Source of the DNA: Acidisoma sp. PAMC 29798
GTDB taxonomy: Bacteria; Pseudomonadota; Alphaproteobacteria; Acetobacterales; Acetobacteraceae
Assembly: GCF_030252425.1 (NCBI RefSeq)
Contig: NZ_CP126994.1
Coordinates: 2,046,001-2,110,000, forward strand
Length of the DNA: 64,000 bases
Reading direction: 5' to 3'
The notes below the pieces were generated by a model. It searched no databases and was not told where the DNA came from. It saw nothing but the letters and a program-made list of their open reading frames with translations. Shown here in pieces: positions 28,389-36,814 of the stretch; the stretch's first letter is position 1, and the number at the start of each line of letters is the position of its first letter. The position numbers and the translations under genes were made by a program.

Positions 28389-29579
28389 ATGGATCAATAC
28401 GCTCCACTTCGCGCAGACATCGCGCGCGACGACAGTATTTCGATGTCGGCCAAGGACGAGATCGACGCCCTCACGGGGATTCGCGGTGTCGCCGCCGTCA
28501 CGGTCATCACCTATCACATCTACCCGTCCGAGGAGTTTCCCTGGGGACTGCACCAGTTCATCGCGCGGGGCTATCTGTCGGTCGATCTCTTCTTCGTTCT
28601 CAGCGGTTTCGTCATGGCGCTGAATTACGGGCAGATGTTCCGCGATCCTGTGCGGATACCTGCCATCGGCACCTTCCTGTTGCGCCGTATCGCCCGCCTC
28701 TATCCGCTCTACATCGTCTTTCTGGCGCTGCGGGTCGGCTATTCGCTCTTAACGTATCACAGCGTCACCGTGCCCGGATTCTGGTTCGCGATGAATCTGG
28801 AGCATCCAGCGAAAGACCTCATCGCCAATAGCCTGATGATCCAGTCCTGGGGGGTCGCGAAGGCGATCACCAACCCGACATGGTCGATCAGCACCGAATG
28901 GGGCGCCTATTTCCTGTTCCCCTTCATGGTGACGCCGATCCTGTTTCGCGGCCAATGGTCGGTGATGTTCGCGACGCTCGTCGCCGTCGCTCTCGTCATC
29001 GCCGCCAGCATCATGACCGGTTATGATGGGACAACGCATAACGGCGCGCTGGATGCCAATGACGGCCGCACGATGGTGCCGATGCTGCGCTGCCTGGGCG
29101 GCTTTGCGCTCGGCGTTATCACCTTCCGCGCCTTTCAGATCAGCTGGGTGAAACGCCTTGCAGGCTCCGGCATCGGTTGGCTGGTCATCGCCTATATGCT
29201 TACCGCGATCGCGCTGCATGCGCATGACCTTGTGATCTACCCGGCCTTCCCGTTGCTGGTCCTGTGCCTCGCCTGTGACAAGGGCTGGCTGGGCGCCGTG
29301 TTTTCGTGGAAGCCGATCTTCGAACTCGGGGTTTTGTCCTACACCATCTACGTCATCCACAATGTGTGGTTCCGCCCGTTCCAGTGGCTGCGGGCAGAGT
29401 TGCCCAAGCAAATGCCAATGCCGGTAGCGCAGATGGTGGTGGCGGCCTTCCTGATTCTGAGCATCGGCGGCGCGGCGATCGCGTTGCATCGCTGGGTCGA
29501 AGTGCCCGGCCGGCGGCTGGTGCGGACTCTGTCCCGGTCCTTCGAAACGCGGAGTTCGCCGTCGCCGCGCGGCGGCTGA
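28389..29579 (+). CDS. Acyltransferase family 3 membrane protein (OafA/NodX-like)
   Basis: A 396-residue integral membrane O-acyltransferase. It has the acyltransferase-3 signature LTGIRGVAAVTVITYHIYPS with the functional His, YLSVDLFFVLSGFVMALNYG, and about ten hydrophobic segments. Family members transfer acetyl or succinyl groups to polysaccharides, LPS or glucans; no neighbouring glycan cluster narrows the target. An ATG at 28443, just before the domain, is an alternative start. It converges on the DUF3833 gene, 2 bp away. Confidence 0.85.
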   Translation: MDQYAPLRADIARDDSISMSAKDEIDALTGIRGVAAVTVITYHIYPSEEFPWGLHQFIARGYLSVDLFFVLSGFVMALNYGQMFRDPVRIPAIGTFLLRRIARLYPLYIVFLALRVGYSLLTYHSVTVPGFWFAMNLEHPAKDLIANSLMIQSWGVAKAITNPTWSISTEWGAYFLFPFMVTPILFRGQWSVMFATLVAVALVIAASIMTGYDGTTHNGALDANDGRTMVPMLRCLGGFALGVITFRAFQISWVKRLAGSGIGWLVIAYMLTAIALHAHDLVIYPAFPLLVLCLACDKGWLGAVFSWKPIFELGVLSYTIYVIHNVWFRPFQWLRAELPKQMPMPVAQMVVAAFLILSIGGAAIALHRWVEVPGRRLVRTLSRSFETRSSPSPRGG

Positions 29580-29581
29580 CG

Positions 29582-30112
29582 CTAGTCGTGGATGAAGGTC
29601 GCTTCGATCTCACCGAACTCGAAGCCGAGCTTCGTGCCCCAGGCGCGGTTCATCATGATCTTCGGCGCCACCATCCACTGCCAATCGTCGAAGTCGAGCG
29701 TGTGGTCAGATCCGCTGCTCTTCAGATTGAACGTGTAATGCATCCGATAGGCGTTGCCGGATTCGCGGCCGCGCGTGACGCCCACCACATCCGGCGTCCG
29801 GCCGATCCAGGTGCCGTCAGGGTCTTTGGTATAGGTCCAGTCGCGATCCTGGGTCGTGTTATCCGAGAATAGATAATGCTCATGCAGATGCAGCACCTGA
29901 CCGTCCCAGGTGCCGTTCTCGTCAGCGGTGAACTGCTTCACGACATCGCCGCCACGCGAGAAGAAGAATCCGTAACCGCGCGAGTGGCCGTTGTAGAAAT
30001 CCTCGACATGGAACTGTGGCGTCCGGTCCGCGAAGGCGGTCACCGGCTGGCGTGCGCATCCCGCCATCAGCAGCGGCAGAGCAAGGAGGACGAGCATCGG
30101 GCGCATAGGCAC
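29582..30112 (-). CDS. DUF3833 family lipoprotein
   Basis: A 176-residue predicted lipoprotein. The signal peptide MPMRPMLVLLALPLLMAGC ends in lipobox LMAGC (Cys about residue 19). The mature part matches the DUF3833 family by its pattern of Gly/Asp-rich strands (DFYNGHSRGYGFFFSRGG, WIGRTPDVVGVTRGRESGNA, LDFDDWQWM) and the acidic C-terminus. Expected to sit in the outer or inner membrane facing the periplasm; function unknown. Adjacent to xerD on the same strand but separated by 30 bp. Confidence 0.82.
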   Translation of the reverse strand: MPMRPMLVLLALPLLMAGCARQPVTAFADRTPQFHVEDFYNGHSRGYGFFFSRGGDVVKQFTADENGTWDGQVLHLHEHYLFSDNTTQDRDWTYTKDPDGTWIGRTPDVVGVTRGRESGNAYRMHYTFNLKSSGSDHTLDFDDWQWMVAPKIMMNRAWGTKLGFEFGEIEATFIHD

Positions 30113-30142
30113 ACTCCCACGGCATCACGTCGCCGTTGGTGC

Positions 30143-31069
30143 TTAACGCTCGGCCGCCTCCGTCGGATGCAGACGCTCCCCGGCCATATAGGCCAAGGCC
30201 AAAGGGTGATGCTGCTCCACCAGCTTCTGCAGCCGCTCCGCCAGAAGATGCGTGTAGATCTGCGTCGTCGCGATATCGGCGTGACCCAACAGCATTTGCA
30301 GGCTGCGCAGATCGGCGCCGCGCCCCAAGAGATGCGACGCGAAGGAGTGCCGCAGCACATGCGGCGACACGCGCGCGGGATCGAGCCCGGCCGTCAGCAC
30401 CGTCTGCTTGAGGTGAAGGAAGAAGGCCTGCCGCGTCAGCGGCTTTCGAGAATCTCGGCCCGGAAACAGCCAGCGCCCCTGCTTCTTGCGCGCGGCGCGG
30501 AGCGCCCTCGCCGCCTCCCGCGCCGCATCCGACAGGGGCACCACGCGGTCCTTGCCGCCCTTGCCGCGCACCAGCAGCATCTCGGCATCCGCCGTCAGAG
30601 CTACGGATTGGAGCGACAGCAGTTCTGAGATCCGCAAGCCGCTGGCGTAGAGGATCTCCAGGCCGGCGCGCATGGTCAGGCCCCGCAGGCCCGGCGCCTC
30701 GGCCGCCGCGCGCAGCAAATGCTCGACCTCCGCCTCCGTCAGATTCTTGGGCAACGCCGCACTCGGTTTGGGGGAATCGAGCAGCCTGGCCGGATCGTCC
30801 GGCCGCACCCCCTCCCGCAGCAGGAACTTGTGAAACTGGCGCATAGCCGCGAGACGGCGCGCCTGGGTGCGTGGTGAGAGGCCGGCATCCGCCAGGGACA
30901 CCAGATAGGCGCGCAAATCCGCCGTGCCGCTGGTCGACAGGCTTTCCCCGCGTGTCGTGAGGAACGCCTGAAGATCGTCGAGATCCGCGCGATAAGCCGC
31001 CAGGGTATTGCGCGCGGCGCCACGCTCGGCCGCCATCATCTCCAGGAAGGATTCGAGATGGCGATCCAT
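30143..31069 (-). CDS. xerD: Tyrosine recombinase XerD
   Basis: A site-specific tyrosine recombinase that resolves chromosome dimers at dif with XerC. From the ATG at 31069 (MDRHLESFLEMMAAERG) it is 308 residues, the usual length. It has an N-terminal SAM-like core-binding domain and a catalytic domain with the full set: Arg in ASGLRISELL, Lys in GKGGKDR, HxxR in PHVLRHSFASH, His in LLGHADI and Tyr in TTQIYTH. An ATG 11 codons upstream is less likely. No XerC is seen. The context is housekeeping rather than a mobile element. Confidence 0.93.
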   Translation of the reverse strand: MDRHLESFLEMMAAERGAARNTLAAYRADLDDLQAFLTTRGESLSTSGTADLRAYLVSLADAGLSPRTQARRLAAMRQFHKFLLREGVRPDDPARLLDSPKPSAALPKNLTEAEVEHLLRAAAEAPGLRGLTMRAGLEILYASGLRISELLSLQSVALTADAEMLLVRGKGGKDRVVPLSDAAREAARALRAARKKQGRWLFPGRDSRKPLTRQAFFLHLKQTVLTAGLDPARVSPHVLRHSFASHLLGRGADLRSLQMLLGHADIATTQIYTHLLAERLQKLVEQHHPLALAYMAGERLHPTEAAER

Positions 31070-31153
31070 CAGCCCATGCCGCTCCAAGAGAACTGCCATC
31101 ACGCTGTCAGCGGTCCATCCCTATACAGGAGGCCGTGGACTCGGGGCGAACGA

Positions 31154-32080
31154 ATGCAGCGGCTCATCGGAATAGGCCTCATCGCGGCATCGGCCGCCGC
31201 CTATAGCCTGGCGGGCTATTTCACTCGGCTGATTCCGCTGGATGTCATGACGCTGCTGTTCTGGCGTGGCCTCTTTGCCGGGTTGATGATCAGCGCCCTG
31301 GTTATCATCCAGCATCGTGGCGCGGCCTGGCGGGAAACGCGTGCCATCGGCTGGCCTGGCCTGCTCATCGCTGGGCTGACGGTGCTGTCCTCGTATCTCT
31401 ATCTCGGCGCGCTGCGCCACACGACCGTGGCCGCCGTCTCGGTCATCTATGCGACGCTGCCCTTCCTCACGGCGGGCCTCGCCTGGCTGCTGTTGCGGGA
31501 GCGCGGCACGCTGCGCGAAGTGGTGGCCGGGCTGGTGGCGCTGATCGGCGTCGCGGTCATGGCCCATGGGGAAATTGGCTCCGGCCGCCTGGGCGGTGAT
31601 CTGCTGGCTTTCGGCATGACGATGGTCTTCGGCATCACGATCGTCTTGATCCGGCGCGGCCGCACCATCTCGATGTTGCCGGCTGTGGCCTTGTCTTGCT
31701 TGCTGACGGCAGCCATCGCCTGGCCCTTTGCCAAGACCGGTCCGCTCACGGCCTTGCCGATGCTGCACCTCATTCTGTTCGGAACTTTGCAGCTCGGCCT
31801 CGGGCTCGCCTTGCTGACGACCGGGATGCGCCTCGTCTCCTCCACCCAAGCGGCACTCGTCGGGCTGCTGGATGTGCCGCTGGCGCCGATCTGGGTGTGG
31901 ATCGCCTTCGGCGAAGTGCCACCGATGCTGACGCTTGTGGGTGGCGCCGTCGTGCTGGGCGCCGTGGTTTATACGATGGGCGCGCGCAGCCCGGCAGTCG
32001 GTCAGATCGCGGCGGCGATCCGCCCGACATCCGCGAGCACGGCCTCCCGATCCGGCATCGACGCGGACAAGCCGACATAG
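31154..32080 (+). CDS. DMT-family (EamA) transporter
   Basis: A ten-helix drug/metabolite transporter, 308 residues, with two EamA repeats (about 5-135 and 150-280; e.g. LLFWRGLFAGLMISAL, AALVGLLDVPLAPIWVWIAFGE). The start is ATG at 31154 (MQRLIGIGLIAASAAAYSLAG); upstream in-frame sequence overlaps xerD and is unlike the family. The last 26 or so codons run antisense through the end of the beta-lactamase gene and lack membrane character, so the stop codon seems displaced. Substrate unknown. Confidence 0.85.
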   Translation: MQRLIGIGLIAASAAAYSLAGYFTRLIPLDVMTLLFWRGLFAGLMISALVIIQHRGAAWRETRAIGWPGLLIAGLTVLSSYLYLGALRHTTVAAVSVIYATLPFLTAGLAWLLLRERGTLREVVAGLVALIGVAVMAHGEIGSGRLGGDLLAFGMTMVFGITIVLIRRGRTISMLPAVALSCLLTAAIAWPFAKTGPLTALPMLHLILFGTLQLGLGLALLTTGMRLVSSTQAALVGLLDVPLAPIWVWIAFGEVPPMLTLVGGAVVLGAVVYTMGARSPAVGQIAAAIRPTSASTASRSGIDADKPT

Positions 32081-32853
32081 AAGGCCGTCACGATGATCAG
32101 TGCGCGGCCAGGCGGCCAGAGGATGGCGACGTCGTTGGTGATGCCCTTTGGACCGGAGCCCGTCTTGTCTCCCAGGCGCCAACCAGCCGGCACGCCGGCC
32201 CGCAGACGCTTGCCGCCCGTCTTGTTGCCGACGAGCCAAGCGACGAGTTGCGCCCGCGACCCGGCCGACAGCGCGGTTCCCACCACGACGGCGCGCATGA
32301 GCCCGGCCATCGCAGCCGGCGTCGTGCTGTCACGCGGATCGCCGGGATCCACATCGTTCAGGGCCGGCTCGCGTCGGTCGAGGCGCGTCACCTCATCACC
32401 CAGGGAACGGAAATACGCAGTCAAAGCCGCCGGGCCGCCAAAACTGTCGAGCAGAAGATTCCCGGCCGTATTGTCGCTCAGCGTCACGGCGGCTTCGCAA
32501 ATTTCCGCCAGCGTCATTCCGTCACCGCCGACACGCTTACCGGTGACCGGGGAATAGGCGACCAGGTCACTCTTCGCATAGGCGATCCGCCGGCTGAGGC
32601 TTTCCTGACCGCGATCGACCCGCGCCAGAACGTAAGCGGCGGCGAGACATTTATAGGTGCTGCAAAGTGGAAACAGCTCATCGCCACGATGCGCGGTCCG
32701 CCTCATCGTTCCGGTGTCCAGGATCGCGACGCCCAGTCGTCCACCGTGTTTCCCTTCGAGATCGGCGAGACCGTCCTCAGGTGAACCGGCCACCGCCGGC
32801 AGGTCCGACGCCGCGAGAAGCGCCCCGGTCAGCAACAAACGGCGCGACAGCAT
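32002..32853 (-). CDS. Class A beta-lactamase
   Basis: A periplasmic serine beta-lactamase, 283 residues. All class A motifs are present: STYK (Ser65-Lys68, corresponding to S70-K73), SDN at 126-128, E162-x3-N166 in REPALND (the Omega-loop Glu) and KTG at 230-232. The N-terminus MLSRRLLLTGALLAASDLPA looks like a Tat signal peptide with paired arginines. A Cys precedes the nucleophile, as in carbapenemases, but the partner Cys after KTG is missing. Spectrum cannot be predicted. Its 3' 79 bp overlap the DMT gene on the other strand; the 47-residue peptide gene lies 7 bp upstream. Confidence 0.93.
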   Translation of the reverse strand: MLSRRLLLTGALLAASDLPAVAGSPEDGLADLEGKHGGRLGVAILDTGTMRRTAHRGDELFPLCSTYKCLAAAYVLARVDRGQESLSRRIAYAKSDLVAYSPVTGKRVGGDGMTLAEICEAAVTLSDNTAGNLLLDSFGGPAALTAYFRSLGDEVTRLDRREPALNDVDPGDPRDSTTPAAMAGLMRAVVVGTALSAGSRAQLVAWLVGNKTGGKRLRAGVPAGWRLGDKTGSGPKGITNDVAILWPPGRALIIVTAFYVGLSASMPDREAVLADVGRIAAAI

Positions 32854-32860
32854 CGGCCGC

Positions 32861-33004
32861 TTAGCTCTTGTTCACGGCGCTGGTGGGCAGCACCTCATGC
32901 ACTTGATGCTGGTGCAAAGGCAGCGGAAACATGCCAAGCGCAAGGAAGCCCCCACCCGCCACGACCAGCAGGAAAAGAATGAAAATCAAGAGGAACTGGC
33001 GCAT
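32861..33004 (-). CDS. Small single-pass membrane protein (47 residues)
   Basis: An ORF too short for common gene finders. It reads MRQFLLIFILFLLVVAGGGF and then a His/Pro-containing tail (PLPLHQHQVHEVLP) ending in VNKS. The N-terminal 25 residues form one strong hydrophobic helix. It ends 7 bp before the beta-lactamase start on the same strand and starts 45 bp from the divergent aroKB start. The Shine-Dalgarno sequence is weak. I do not recognise a family; the coherent helix-plus-tail layout is the support. Confidence 0.55.
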   Translation of the reverse strand: MRQFLLIFILFLLVVAGGGFLALGMFPLPLHQHQVHEVLPTSAVNKS

Positions 33005-33049
33005 TCGGCTACTCTGCCCTTCGAAACTGCGGCTGTGCTAGCCTGGGGT

Positions 33050-34735
33050 GTGATCACGCGCAACACCTCCCTGGACGCCGATCCGCTGGTCCCGCCTTCC
33101 CGCCTGCTCGGACGCAGCGTCGTGCTGGTCGGGCTGATGGGTGCGGGCAAGACTGCCGTGGGTAAGCGCCTGGCCCAGCGGCTCGGTCTGCCGTTCGTCG
33201 ATACCGACCAGGAGATCGAGAGCGCGGCAGGCTATACCGTCAGTGAGATCTTTGAGCGATTCGGCGAGCCCGCCTTCCGCGATGTCGAGCGGCGGGTGCT
33301 CCGCCGCCTGCTGGAAGGCCCGCGCGTCGTCTTGGCGACGGGCGGCGGCGCCTTCATGGACCGCGAAACCCGCGCGATGGTTCGCGATAAGGGCCTGTCG
33401 ATCTGGATCAGGGCGCCGCTGCCCCTGCTGCTGAAGCGAGTCGCGGGGCGCAGCCATCGCCCACTGCTCATGAGCGGAGAACCCGCGACGATTTTGCAGG
33501 GCCTGATGGACCTGCGCCACCCCACCTATGCCGAGGCCGATATTACGATGGATTCCCGCGACGAGCCTGTTGACGCCATGGCGACCCGCACGGCGGACGC
33601 TGTGCTCGCGCATAAGCCGCCCACCCGCGTCACGGTCTCCCTCAGTGACGGCGGCTATGACGTGGTGATCGGCACCGGCCTGCTGGCCCGCGCCGGCGGC
33701 CTGCTCGCCCAGGTTCTGCCGCAGCGCCGGGCGATCGTGGTGACCGACAATACCGTCGCTGCCCTTCATCTCGATGCCTTGCGCGTTGGGCTGGAGGGCG
33801 CCGGCTTCACTGTCGGCACCATCGCAGTGCCCCCCGGTGAGGCCTCCAAGACCGTCGAAAGCTGGGCGGCCGTGGTGGATGAAATGCTCGCCCAAGCGGT
33901 CGAGCGGCGCACCGCCATCATCGCCCTCGGCGGTGGCGTGGTCGGCGATCTCGCCGGTTTCGCCGCGGCCGCGACGCTGCGCGGGCTGCCTTTCGTGCAA
34001 GTGCCGACGACGCTGCTCGCTCAGGTCGATTCCAGTGTCGGCGGCAAGACCGGCATCAATACCCGCCACGGCAAGAACCTGATCGGCGCTTTCCACCAGC
34101 CGCGCATGGTGCTGGCCGATACCGATGTGCTCGCGACCCTGCCGCCGCGCGAGCTGCGGGCCGGCTATGCCGAAATCGTCAAGGCCGGGCTGATCGGGGA
34201 CGCCGCCTTCTACGAATGGTGCGAGGCGCACGGCGCCGGCGTCGTCACCGATGACCGCGACGCCCAGGCTGAGGCCATCCGCCGCGCCTGCGCCTTCAAG
34301 GCCGGCGTGGTGGGTGATGACGAGCGCGAGGAAAAGCCGAATGACGGCCGCGCCTTGCTCAATCTCGGCCATACCTTCGGCCATGCCCTGGAGGCCGAGG
34401 TCGGCTATGGCGGGGAGCTTCTGCATGGCGAGGCAGTGGCGATCGGCCTCGGCCTCGCCTTCAGCCTGTCGGCGCAGCTTGGCTATTGCTCGACTGAGGA
34501 AGTCGCGCGGGTGAAGCGCCATATCGCGGCGGTGGGGTTGCCGTCTGACATCGGCATGCTCAACCGGCGGTTCTCGGCGGCGCGGCTGATCGGCCATATG
34601 CGGAAAGACAAGAAGATGCGGGACGGCGCACTGCATTTCGTGCTGGTGCGTGGCATCGGCCAGGCTTTTACGACGCGCGACGTGCCGCCCGATGCGGTGG
34701 AGGCGCTGCTGCGCGACGCCGGCTGCGAGCCGTGA
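33050..34735 (+). CDS. aroKB: Bifunctional shikimate kinase / 3-dehydroquinate synthase fusion
   Basis: A 561-residue fusion of two shikimate-pathway enzymes. Residues about 20-185 are shikimate kinase (P-loop GLMGAGKT at 28-35, DTDQEIE, ATGGGAFMD, GRSHRPLL). Residues about 195-561 are 3-dehydroquinate synthase (PPGEASKT, LGGGVVGDLAGFAAAATLRG, TLLAQVDSSVGGKTGIN, LNLGHTFGHALE with Zn ligands). GTG at 33050 is the likely start; another GTG at 33035 is possible and there is no ATG. In most bacteria these are adjacent genes aroK and aroB, and a fusion is known in some Rhodospirillales. The stop overlaps the protease gene. Confidence 0.92.
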   Translation: MITRNTSLDADPLVPPSRLLGRSVVLVGLMGAGKTAVGKRLAQRLGLPFVDTDQEIESAAGYTVSEIFERFGEPAFRDVERRVLRRLLEGPRVVLATGGGAFMDRETRAMVRDKGLSIWIRAPLPLLLKRVAGRSHRPLLMSGEPATILQGLMDLRHPTYAEADITMDSRDEPVDAMATRTADAVLAHKPPTRVTVSLSDGGYDVVIGTGLLARAGGLLAQVLPQRRAIVVTDNTVAALHLDALRVGLEGAGFTVGTIAVPPGEASKTVESWAAVVDEMLAQAVERRTAIIALGGGVVGDLAGFAAAATLRGLPFVQVPTTLLAQVDSSVGGKTGINTRHGKNLIGAFHQPRMVLADTDVLATLPPRELRAGYAEIVKAGLIGDAAFYEWCEAHGAGVVTDDRDAQAEAIRRACAFKAGVVGDDEREEKPNDGRALLNLGHTFGHALEAEVGYGGELLHGEAVAIGLGLAFSLSAQLGYCSTEEVARVKRHIAAVGLPSDIGMLNRRFSAARLIGHMRKDKKMRDGALHFVLVRGIGQAFTTRDVPPDAVEALLRDAGCEP

Positions 34736-35439
34736 GGCACGCGGCAAGTCGGATTCTAGGGCGGATGAGCGTAGCGCTATCCGCCATTTGCTTCGCCCTC
34801 CCCGCCCGTGCCGGTTCGCTGCGCGCGCCCGTCGATGTCTCGGTCGCGCCGTGGCGATCACTCGGCCGGGTGCAAACAGAACTCGGTTCGCGCTGCACCG
34901 GCTTCCTGATCGCCCCGCGCATCGTGCTGACGGCGGCGCATTGCCTGTTCCAGCACCGGACTCTCGGCTATGTGCAGCCAAGTTCAGTTCATTTTCTGTG
35001 GGGCTATGCCGATGGCGCCTATCGCGATCATGCCCGCGTCCGCGCCTTCACGCTCTCACCGGGCTATGATCCGATGCACGAGGGTCAGACGCTGGGGATC
35101 GATCGTGCCTTCCTCACCCTCGATCATCCCCTCGGTATGATGTCGGATTCGGCCCATATCGCGGCCGCCGCGCCGACGGTCGGCACGGCACTGGTGCTGG
35201 GCGGATACGACCGTGACCACCCCGAAATCCTGATGGGCGATACCTGTCACCTGACCGGCGTCAGCCAGGATGGCGGCGGCCATCGGCTGATCGTGCACGA
35301 CTGCTACGGCGAGCCTGGCAGCAGCGGCGCGGCGTTGTTCGCGCGCGAGGCCGATGGGCGTTGGGCGGCGGTGGGGATCGAGGTCGCGGTCACCGGGCCG
35401 GGCGGCATGACGGGCCTCGCCGAGCCGCTCGCTCCATAA
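34732..35439 (+). CDS. Exported trypsin-like serine protease (S1)
   Basis: A 235-residue chymotrypsin-fold protein with a signal peptide (MSVALSAICFALPARAG; the ATG is at codon 12 if read from the GTG at 34732). Catalytic His is in VLTAAHC, Asp in LGIDRAFLTL, and Ser in GEPGSSGAALF, a variant of GDSGGP. The disulphide Cys around His is present. The family A repeat at 34757-34785 lies over the start of the signal peptide and codes GRMSVALSAI. The GTG start at 34732 overlaps the aroKB stop (GTGA); the ATG at 34765 is equally credible. Confidence 0.82.
   Translation: MRHAASRILGRMSVALSAICFALPARAGSLRAPVDVSVAPWRSLGRVQTELGSRCTGFLIAPRIVLTAAHCLFQHRTLGYVQPSSVHFLWGYADGAYRDHARVRAFTLSPGYDPMHEGQTLGIDRAFLTLDHPLGMMSDSAHIAAAAPTVGTALVLGGYDRDHPEILMGDTCHLTGVSQDGGGHRLIVHDCYGEPGSSGAALFAREADGRWAAVGIEVAVTGPGGMTGLAEPLAP
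34757..34785. repeat. Palindromic repeat family A, copy 5 (inside a coding region)
   Basis: A TAGGGCGGATGAGCG half followed by TAGCGCTATCCGCC: stem GGCGGAT/ATCCGCC plus AGCG/CGCT. Unlike the other copies it lies within a coding frame, encoding residues at the start of the S1 protease signal peptide. Confidence 0.75.
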
Positions 35440-35550
35440 CCCCGTCTTGGCGACCCCGTCGCCTCCGTTCAAATCTGCCGCCCCCTGCGTTCTGGCCCAA
35501 ATCCGCCACAGCGCGCTTCTTTCAGTTCACTCGCACAGCATGAACGGTCC

Positions 35551-36804
35551 ATGGAACGCTTCTCCGGCCTCTCCCTGCTTCGTCACGCCTTCGGCGGCCA
35601 TCAAGGGTGGAAACCCTTCTGGCGCGAGCCCGCGCCCAAACCTGCCTATGACGCGGTCATCATCGGCGGCGGCGGCCATGGCATGGGTGCCGCCTATCAC
35701 CTGGCCAAAGACCACGGCCTGCGCAACATCGCCGTGCTGGACAAGGGTTGGCTCGGCGGCGGCAATGCCGGGCGCAACACCACCATCATCCGCTCGAACT
35801 ACCTGTTTCCGGAAAGCGCCGCGCTTTACAATCATTCCGTCAAGCTCTGGGAAACGCTGTCGGAAACGCTGAACTACAACACCATGTTCTCGCAGCGCGG
35901 CGTGATGATGCTGGCGCATACGGTGCATGACGTGCAGGTCTTCAAGCGCCACGTTCATGCCAATCGGGCGGCGGGCGTGGATAATGAGTGGCTATCGGCG
36001 GAGGAGTGCAAAGCCTTCTGCCCGCCGTTGAACATTTCCGCCAATATCCGCTACCCCGTGGTCGGCGGTTCGCTGCAACGGCGCGGCGGCACGGCGCGGC
36101 ATGATGCCGTGGTCTGGGGCTACGCGCGGGCGGCGGACGCCATGGGCGTCGATATCATCCAGAATTGTGCCGTCACCGGCATTCGGCGTGATGCATCCGG
36201 CGCGGTCGAGGGCGTGGAGACCGAGCGCGGCTTCATCGCCACGAAGAAGATCGGCGTCTCGGCCGCCGGCAATACCAGTGTGGTGATGGCCATGGCGGGC
36301 CTGCGCATGCCGCTGGAAAGCTTTCCACTGCAAGCGCTGGTGTCCGAGCCCGTGAAGCCGCATTTTCCTTGCGTCGTCATGTCCAACACCATCCACGCCT
36401 ATATCAGCCAGTCCGACAAGGGCGAGATGGTGATCGGCGCCGGCACCGACGCCTATACCAGCTATACGCAGCGCGGCGCGATGCATATCGCCAGTCATAC
36501 ACTGGATGCGATCTGTGAGCTGTTCCCCATGTATCGCCGCCTGCGCATGTTGCGGAACTGGGGCGGCATCGTGGACACGACGCCGGATCGTTCGCCCATC
36601 ATCGCCAAAACATCGGTGCCCGGCCTTTACGTCAATTGCGGGTGGGGCACCGGCGGTTTCAAGGCGACACCAGGGTCGGCACATCTGTTCGCGCATACCA
36701 TCGCGAAGGATGAGCCGCATCCGATCAACGCGCCCTTCAGCCTGGAACGCTTCACCACCGGCCGCTTCATCGATGAAGCCGCCGCCGCCGCCGTCGCACA
36801 TTAG
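35551..36804 (+). CDS. soxB: Sarcosine oxidase beta subunit
   Basis: Beta subunit of heterotetrameric sarcosine oxidase, which oxidises sarcosine to glycine and passes formaldehyde to tetrahydrofolate. 417 residues; the Rossmann FAD site is IIGGGGHGMGAAYHLAKDHG near residue 34, GGGNAGRNTTIIRSNYL is typical of SoxB, and the C-terminal WGGIVDTTPDRSPII and NCGWGTGGFKATPGSAH blocks match DAO-family ends. The length is normal. First gene of soxBDAG. The 111-bp upstream gap holds the promoter; I see no riboswitch in it. Confidence 0.95.
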   Translation: MERFSGLSLLRHAFGGHQGWKPFWREPAPKPAYDAVIIGGGGHGMGAAYHLAKDHGLRNIAVLDKGWLGGGNAGRNTTIIRSNYLFPESAALYNHSVKLWETLSETLNYNTMFSQRGVMMLAHTVHDVQVFKRHVHANRAAGVDNEWLSAEECKAFCPPLNISANIRYPVVGGSLQRRGGTARHDAVVWGYARAADAMGVDIIQNCAVTGIRRDASGAVEGVETERGFIATKKIGVSAAGNTSVVMAMAGLRMPLESFPLQALVSEPVKPHFPCVVMSNTIHAYISQSDKGEMVIGAGTDAYTSYTQRGAMHIASHTLDAICELFPMYRRLRMLRNWGGIVDTTPDRSPIIAKTSVPGLYVNCGWGTGGFKATPGSAHLFAHTIAKDEPHPINAPFSLERFTTGRFIDEAAAAAVAH

Positions 36805-36814
36805 GACGCAGGTC

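Noticed and set aside
30143-31069. Tyrosine recombinase as a sign of an integrative element
   Set aside because: Its length, motifs and housekeeping context fit XerD. No att duplication, tRNA end or phage genes flank it.
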